A stretch of 8,825 nucleotides of DNA from assembly GCA_030695605.1 (NCBI GenBank), contig JAUYQE010000001.1:1-8825 (forward strand). The letters are read 5' to 3'. The position numbers were made by a program, and so were the translations under genes. The notes beneath the pieces are model-generated. The model ran no database searches. It was given only the letters and a program-made list of their open reading frames with translations, and was not told the DNA's origin. This document shows, in pieces, positions 5,341 through 8,825 of the stretch. Every line of letters starts with the position of its first letter. Position 1 is the first letter of the stretch. The stretch comes from Nanobdellota archaeon. GTDB lineage: Archaea; Nanobdellota; Nanobdellia; Woesearchaeales; GW2011-AR9.

Positions 5341-7959
5341 TTATCCAACCGATCCTTCCATCTCCAGTTCGATGAGCTTGTTCAGCTCGACGGCATATTC
5401 CAACGGCAGGCTTCTGACGATGGGCTCGATGAAGCCGGAGACAATCATCTGCATGGCCTGCTCTTGGCTTAATCCTCTGCTCTGTAAGTAAAAGATTTCT
5501 TCTTCGCCGATCTTGCCCACGGTGGCTTCATGCGCGATGTCTACTTCTTTGTTCTGGATCTTCATTGTCGGATAGGTGTTGGAAACGGATTGTTCGTCGA
5601 TAAGCAGCGCGTCACAGCGCACGTTGACTTTGCTGTTCGTGGCTTGCGGCGTAACCTGCACGAATCCCCGATAGCTGGAAATGCCGCCGGCTTTGCTGAT
5701 GCTCTTGGATTGAATGGTGGATGAGGTATGGGGAGCAGCATGAATGACTTTTGTTCCCGTGTCCTGATGCTGTCCCGCTCCGGCAAAAGCAATCCCCAAG
5801 CTGTCCGTTTTTGCGCCTTTGCCAATGAGGACGGAACAGGGATAGAGCATTGTTGTGTGGCTATTATGAACTATCAAACCATTGGCAATAAAATTATGAT
5901 ACTTTTCAACTTCTATATCATACGTCGGTTTTTGTCCCCTATATGCAATTTTGTTAATCCTGGCAAAGCCAATTTCTTCTGTTGTTTTGCTTTTAAAATT
6001 TAACTGTTGTACTCTTTCAAAAGCTCTTCTTGGATGACTTTTTTGTGCAAGATTTTTCTTTCTCGCGCTCTTGAGAGGCAATAGTTTTATTTGTTTTCCA
6101 GTCATGAGTATCCTCCAGGAATCTCTCACGTTACAGACACTCCCCAGGATGTTCTGTATTCCTGCCGATCGATGCTTAAAGACCCTTGAAACTCCCAACC
6201 CCGTCATTATTGCTAGTCCTTTAACATCCTCGAGGAGTTTTTTATTTATACTCGTTAAAGCAATTTCATTGCGATGGATGTGGCCATCAGAATCAATATA
6301 CCCGGCTAGAAACGCTTTTATCTGAGATTCCGGCAAACTAAAAACCCAGGCGGGGATAGCTTTTGTATCAGCATTCCCACCAAATCCTATGGTCATAAAT
6401 AGCTCACAAAGGCGTTTTGAATTTATGATAATATACCTCTCTTTTTTCTCGGTGACTTCATAATTGAATAATTGCTTCAGAACCCCGCATAATTTTTCTC
6501 TATAATCTTCTGTGTGGTGGGTCGCAATGTTTATTTTATTCTGCTCGGGGTCAATATGCCCGTCGCCAACAAGAAGCCCCATGAGCCACATAAAGTCTTC
6601 GTTGGTTGCAGCTGGGTTCGTAATGTCCTGATTATATAGATGAACGGTATCCATCTCAAATGTGGCATATTGGTTCTTGCTTTTCACCAGCTTTCCAACG
6701 TTTATCTCTGGCAAAATGTATGATGCCCCTTTTATTGGCGCTCTTTTGATTATACCAACGACATCATTCACTCTAAGCTCTTCCAAAGGTTTCCATGCGA
6801 AATGGAAGAATCCTTTTTTATGGCCGGGCTCATTTTTTTTCCGGATGACCGTTAAAAATGGATGATTAGCTGATGCTTCAATTTCCCTTCCTCCCGCCTC
6901 AAGTTTATAGATGTCTTTCACTCCGCTGAATATTTTCCCTTTTACTTTTGCGGTGCTAATCCTATTGCTCTTTTCATCCCAGACATATACTTTATCTCCA
7001 CTCTTTATTGATTCGATTGGTACCGGCCCCCGTGGATTCGTTAATATTTTAGAATCTCCCGTGAGGCAGCCCATGTTCCCATTGACCCATTCCATGATAG
7101 CGTTTTCGTGGACGATGGCGCGTTTGGTGTTCAAGTTATACACATTCTTGCTCCAGTTTTCTATCGACGTATAGCGCATCTTGGCCCCCGGCAGCACGTG
7201 GATTTCCACGCAGCCGGCATGCAGGGAATTAGTCTGGTATTTCGGGCTGGAGCAGCCTTCGATATAATGCAGTTCTGCACCTTCATCAATGATAATGAGG
7301 GTGTGCTCGAACTGCCCACCTTTCTGCTGGTTCATGCGGAAGTAGGCCTGCAACGGCAGATCCACTTTCACGCCTTTGGGCACATAGATGAACGTGCCGC
7401 CACTCCACACCGCGGCATGGAGCATGATGAACTTGTGGTCGTTGATCGGAATGCAGGAGGTCATGAAATATTTCTTGGCGAGTTCCGGATATTGATGTAG
7501 GGCCACATCCATGTTTTCAAAAATAACACCCTGGGCTTTGAGCTTTTTTTCGATGTGGTGGTAGATGACGCTGGAGTCGTATTGCGCACCCACGCCCCCT
7601 AAAGATGTTCGTTCGGCTTCCGGAATTCCCAAGCGGTCGAAGGTTTTGCGGATTTCTTCCGGGACCGTTTCCCAACTCGTACTTTCTTTGGCATTGGGGT
7701 CAACGAAGAAAGTAATCTTGTCAAAGTCTAGTGCAGAGAGGTCGGGACCCCATTTCGGCACCGATGTTTTCTGGAAGAGCTCTAATCCTTTGAGGCGCTT
7801 CTGCAGCATCCACTCCGGCTCGTTTTTGGTTCTGGAGATAAGGCGGACGACTGCTTCGTTTACTCCGGTCGGGGCCACGTAGCGTGGCGTATGGGCGTCT
7901 GCATCATCGTATACCGTCCTATTGATCTCAAAATCCGCCATCGCCTGAGCTTCTACCAT
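5341..7959 (-). CDS. sufB: SufB, Fe-S cluster assembly protein, interrupted by an intein
   Basis: The open frame encodes a SufB precursor of 872 residues from ATG 7959. The N-extein (297 aa) runs from MVEAQAMADFEINRTVYDD to EWVNGNMG, the intein spans 402 aa, and the C-extein (173 aa) starts SHTTMLYPCSVLIGKG. Splicing would give about 470 aa, the usual SufB size. Extein signatures include FMTSCIPINDHKFIMLHAAV, the cysteine in NVRCDALLIDEQSVSNTYP (equivalent in position to E. coli SufB Cys405) and IAHEATVGKIGEEEIFYLQS. SufB is the scaffold on which SufC-SufD help assemble the cluster. The start at 7959 is chosen because AGGAGG (7966-7971) sits 6 nt upstream; the frame stays open to 8007, but that region codes for the preceding regulator. 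The gene overlaps that regulator by 7 bp. An unspliced precursor is expected to be inactive. Confidence 0.95.
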   Translation of the reverse strand: MVEAQAMADFEINRTVYDDADAHTPRYVAPTGVNEAVVRLISRTKNEPEWMLQKRLKGLELFQKTSVPKWGPDLSALDFDKITFFVDPNAKESTSWETVPEEIRKTFDRLGIPEAERTSLGGVGAQYDSSVIYHHIEKKLKAQGVIFENMDVALHQYPELAKKYFMTSCIPINDHKFIMLHAAVWSGGTFIYVPKGVKVDLPLQAYFRMNQQKGGQFEHTLIIIDEGAELHYIEGCSSPKYQTNSLHAGCVEIHVLPGAKMRYTSIENWSKNVYNLNTKRAIVHENAIMEWVNGNMGCLTGDSKILTNPRGPVPIESIKSGDKVYVWDEKSNRISTAKVKGKIFSGVKDIYKLEAGGREIEASANHPFLTVIRKKNEPGHKKGFFHFAWKPLEELRVNDVVGIIKRAPIKGASYILPEINVGKLVKSKNQYATFEMDTVHLYNQDITNPAATNEDFMWLMGLLVGDGHIDPEQNKINIATHHTEDYREKLCGVLKQLFNYEVTEKKERYIIINSKRLCELFMTIGFGGNADTKAIPAWVFSLPESQIKAFLAGYIDSDGHIHRNEIALTSINKKLLEDVKGLAIMTGLGVSRVFKHRSAGIQNILGSVCNVRDSWRILMTGKQIKLLPLKSARKKNLAQKSHPRRAFERVQQLNFKSKTTEEIGFARINKIAYRGQKPTYDIEVEKYHNFIANGLIVHNSHTTMLYPCSVLIGKGAKTDSLGIAFAGAGQHQDTGTKVIHAAPHTSSTIQSKSISKAGGISSYRGFVQVTPQATNSKVNVRCDALLIDEQSVSNTYPTMKIQNKEVDIAHEATVGKIGEEEIFYLQSRGLSQEQAMQMIVSGFIEPIVRSLPLEYAVELNKLIELEMEGSVG
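5863..7068 (-). mobile_element. SufB intein with LAGLIDADG homing endonuclease
   Basis: A 402-residue in-frame insertion sits between Gly and Ser of the conserved SufB motif WVNGNMG/SHTTMLYP. It begins with the splicing nucleophile Cys (block A, CLTGDSKILT). Block B contains REIEASANHPFLTV, where the usual TxxH is SxxH. It ends YHNFIANGLIVHN, giving the penultimate His and terminal Asn, and the +1 residue is Ser. All residues needed for autocatalytic protein splicing are present. The central part carries both LAGLIDADG helices with catalytic-type acids: WLMGLLVGDGHID and FLAGYIDSDGHIH. The endonuclease therefore looks intact and should cut an intein-less sufB allele at this site. By hand count 6241-6300 is 19/60 GC, against 33/60 for extein 7141-7200, suggesting foreign origin. 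The frame has no stop or break. Confidence 0.95.
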
Positions 7960-8354
7960 GCGCAGCCTCCTTTGGTGGGGAAACAGCCCACATGTTCTGG
8001 TATGCAATGGTCCGGCAAGGTGGAGAATTGCCGATGGATCATGCAGAGCGCTTTGGTTTCCCGAAGGCGATTCAGGATATGCTGGGTTTCCCGCAGATAG
8101 CTTACGGTGTCTTTGATTCTCGATGCTGATTGTTTGACATCTGCTTCAATTTCTGCCGGAAAATGGATGAGGTGCCCCCGTTTGGTGCTGGCGTACTGGC
8201 TGATGGAAGAGCTGGTGATGCTTAGTATGGTGGCGATGTCTTTCTGCTTCATTCCCTGCTCTTTCAGGTGCTGGGCATAGTATCTCCTTAGCGTCGGAAT
8301 GATATAGTACGTTTCTATCTCCTGGGGGAGGAGGATTTTCTGCTTATTAACCAT
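7953..8354 (-). CDS. HTH transcriptional regulator with four C-terminal cysteines (putative SUF operon sensor)
   Basis: The 133-residue protein opens with LLPQEIETYYIIPTLRRYYA and continues into a helix-turn-helix of XRE type, GMKQKDIATILSITSSSISQ then YASTKRG (about 34-60). This arrangement is typical of archaeal one-domain HTH regulators resembling the COG2522 group, as judged by eye. A helical middle (about 68-100) leads to a tail with cysteines at 104, 117, 124 and 131 (ALCMIHR, DHCIPEHVGCF, KGGCAW), spaced C-x12-C-x6-C-x6-C. Four cysteines could bind an Fe-S cluster or a metal, and the position at the head of a SUF operon makes Fe-S or iron/redox sensing the natural inference. The start ATG 8354 is leaderless, with a TATA box 27 nt upstream. 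The 3' end overlaps sufB by 7 bp, and the sufB SD lies within its last codons. It is not an obvious orthologue of bacterial IscR or SufR. Confidence 0.82.
   Translation of the reverse strand: MVNKQKILLPQEIETYYIIPTLRRYYAQHLKEQGMKQKDIATILSITSSSISQYASTKRGHLIHFPAEIEADVKQSASRIKDTVSYLRETQHILNRLRETKALCMIHRQFSTLPDHCIPEHVGCFPTKGGCAW
7966..7971 (-). promoter_or_regulatory. Shine-Dalgarno site fixing the sufB start
   Basis: AGGAGG on the minus strand with a 6-nt spacer (ctgcgc) precedes the ATG at 7957-7959. It lies inside the Lys-Gly-Gly-Cys codons at the end of the regulator gene. It supports 7959 over the upstream in-frame ATG at 8007 and over ATG 7941, and implies coupled translation of regulator and sufB. 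Confidence 0.8.
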
Positions 8355-8362
8355 AGTTAACT
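8355..8362. promoter_or_regulatory. Palindrome AGTTAACT at the presumed SUF start site (candidate operator)
   Basis: A perfect 8-bp palindrome lies directly before the regulator's ATG, between the TATA box and the start codon. A second related GTTAA occurs just inside the gene (atgGTTAAT). A repressor bound here would block initiation, which fits autoregulation by the HTH protein encoded at 7953-8354. An 8-bp AT-rich palindrome can arise by chance, so the call is tentative. Confidence 0.3.
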
Positions 8363-8377
8363 TAGGATGGGGGGATT

Positions 8378-8385
8378 TTTATAAA
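8378..8385 (-). promoter_or_regulatory. TATA box of the SUF operon (leaderless type)
   Basis: TTTATAAA is centred 27 nt upstream of the regulator's ATG at 8354. No SD lies before that ATG. The octamer and its distance match those of the SemiSWEET promoter. With gene overlaps throughout 1372-8354, this is probably the main promoter for the whole SUF cluster. Confidence 0.65.
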
Positions 8386-8478
8386 GGTTTTGGACGAGAA
8401 ATCGTTGTTTTTGGAGAAGCGGGGGATCAGCAGTCTGAACACAAATTACTTCTTTCAAGTAGAAACTTAAGAAATGTT

Positions 8479-8486
8479 TTTAAATA
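8479..8486 (+). promoter_or_regulatory. TATA-like box of the divergent gene at 8508
   Basis: TTTAAATA within an AT-rich stretch is centred about 25 nt before the ATG at 8508-8510, and no SD precedes that ATG. This makes 8355-8507 a divergent promoter region, with about 95 bp between the two boxes. Confidence 0.5.
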
Positions 8487-8507
8487 AAGAGAAATTTGCG
8501 ATGGTTC

Positions 8508-8825
8508 ATGCAAGCTCTTCTGGTGCGGCGTGATCCCGTCTCTCTCGTGGAACAAGAAGGTACGGTTACCATGGTGAGAGAGCTTCCCGATTTCTTGCGG
8601 CAGCAGCCACTCGCCATCCATCATTTTTATTATGATTGGCAGACGGACTGGAGGGATGATGAGCTATGGTTGGACAAAAGAGTGAATCTCGCTGATGATC
8701 TTACCCGTTGTTATAGTAGCATCCCTGAAAAACCCGTTGGTGGAATTCCTGCTCTCTGGAGCGGCTATCGTTCCTGTGTAACTCTTGATGAAAAGACAAA
8801 CCAATTATACCGTCTCAAAGGGGTC
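8508..8825 (+). CDS. Unrecognised protein, N-terminal 106 residues (runs off the right edge)
   Basis: An open frame of 106 codons starts at ATG 8508 (MQALLVRRDPVSLVEQEG) and is still open at the end of the window. The composition is that of a soluble protein: acidic and aromatic (HHFYYDWQTDWRDDELWLDK), then KPVGGIPALWSGYRSCVTLD and TNQLYRLKGV at the edge. There is no signal peptide or membrane segment. I do not recognise the family; the Gly/Pro-rich 'GGIPALWSGYRS' stretch looks like a structured loop rather than low complexity. A nearby ATG at 8501 is in another frame and stops after ten codons. Reality as a gene is supported by the unbroken frame, the TATA-like box 25 nt upstream and the absence of any competing gene. 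It is transcribed away from the SUF operon, and a shared regulator is possible but unproven. Confidence 0.6.
   Translation, partial: MQALLVRRDPVSLVEQEGTVTMVRELPDFLRQQPLAIHHFYYDWQTDWRDDELWLDKRVNLADDLTRCYSSIPEKPVGGIPALWSGYRSCVTLDEKTNQLYRLKGV

Noticed and set aside
4784..5491. Plus-strand open frame of 235 codons
   Set aside because: It lies opposite sufD and the 3' end of sufB, whose minus-strand homology is strong. The translation shows no recognisable family, so it is a shadow of those genes.
7960..8007. Longer SufB starting at ATG 8007
   Set aside because: These 16 extra codons lie inside the regulator gene, do not resemble a SufB N-terminus, and the strong AGGAGG points to ATG 7959.
8447..8461. 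Small hairpin TACTT-ctttc-AAGTA in the divergent region
   Set aside because: A 5-bp stem with AT-rich arms is expected by chance; there is no following T-run to make it a terminator and no second copy.
1..8825. tRNA, rRNA, CRISPR arrays, insertion-sequence ends
   Set aside because: I saw no cloverleaf or rRNA motifs, no regularly spaced repeats and no terminal inverted repeats or transposase; the only mobile element supported is the intein.

Overview
The window looks archaeal, plausibly from a small-genome (DPANN-type) lineage; this is an inference from local features, not a classification. Three genes have TATA-like boxes centred 25-27 nt before their start codons, which is the spacing of leaderless archaeal transcripts. 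The first SUF gene encodes an archaeal-style HTH protein, and SufB carries an intein. Bro-N, PIN and SemiSWEET genes fill the flank.

Positions 3-149 (+) hold the last 48 codons of an FAD-dependent oxidoreductase related to L-2-hydroxyglutarate dehydrogenase. Positions 150-1070 are a decay zone. A Bro-N/DinD-like gene (206-879, +) has lost an internal segment and its frame, and a headless PIN-domain fragment (909-1064, -) keeps only its C-terminal half. A SemiSWEET-type transporter (1080-1340, -) follows and has its own promoter.

Positions 1372-8354 (-) form one tightly packed Fe-S assembly operon. In transcription order it reads: HTH regulator with four C-terminal cysteines, sufB (interrupted by a 402-residue intein with a LAGLIDADG endonuclease), sufD, sufS, sufU-like scaffold/sulfur acceptor, sufC, and a DUF59/MIP18 (SufT-like) protein. 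Most junctions overlap or lie within a few bases. SufS supplies persulfide sulfur, the SufU-like protein accepts it, SufB-SufC-SufD build the cluster using ATP, and the DUF59 protein probably helps deliver or mature clusters. Two features would limit output: SufB must splice before it is functional, and sufS carries an in-frame TAA at codon 132 with no accompanying frameshift.

Positions 8355-8507 are a divergent promoter region. An unrecognised gene starts at 8508 (+) and runs off the right edge.

The most interesting points are the cysteine-bearing regulator at the head of the SUF operon, which is a candidate Fe-S sensor; the intact intein at a conserved SufB motif; and the clean nonsense codon in sufS.
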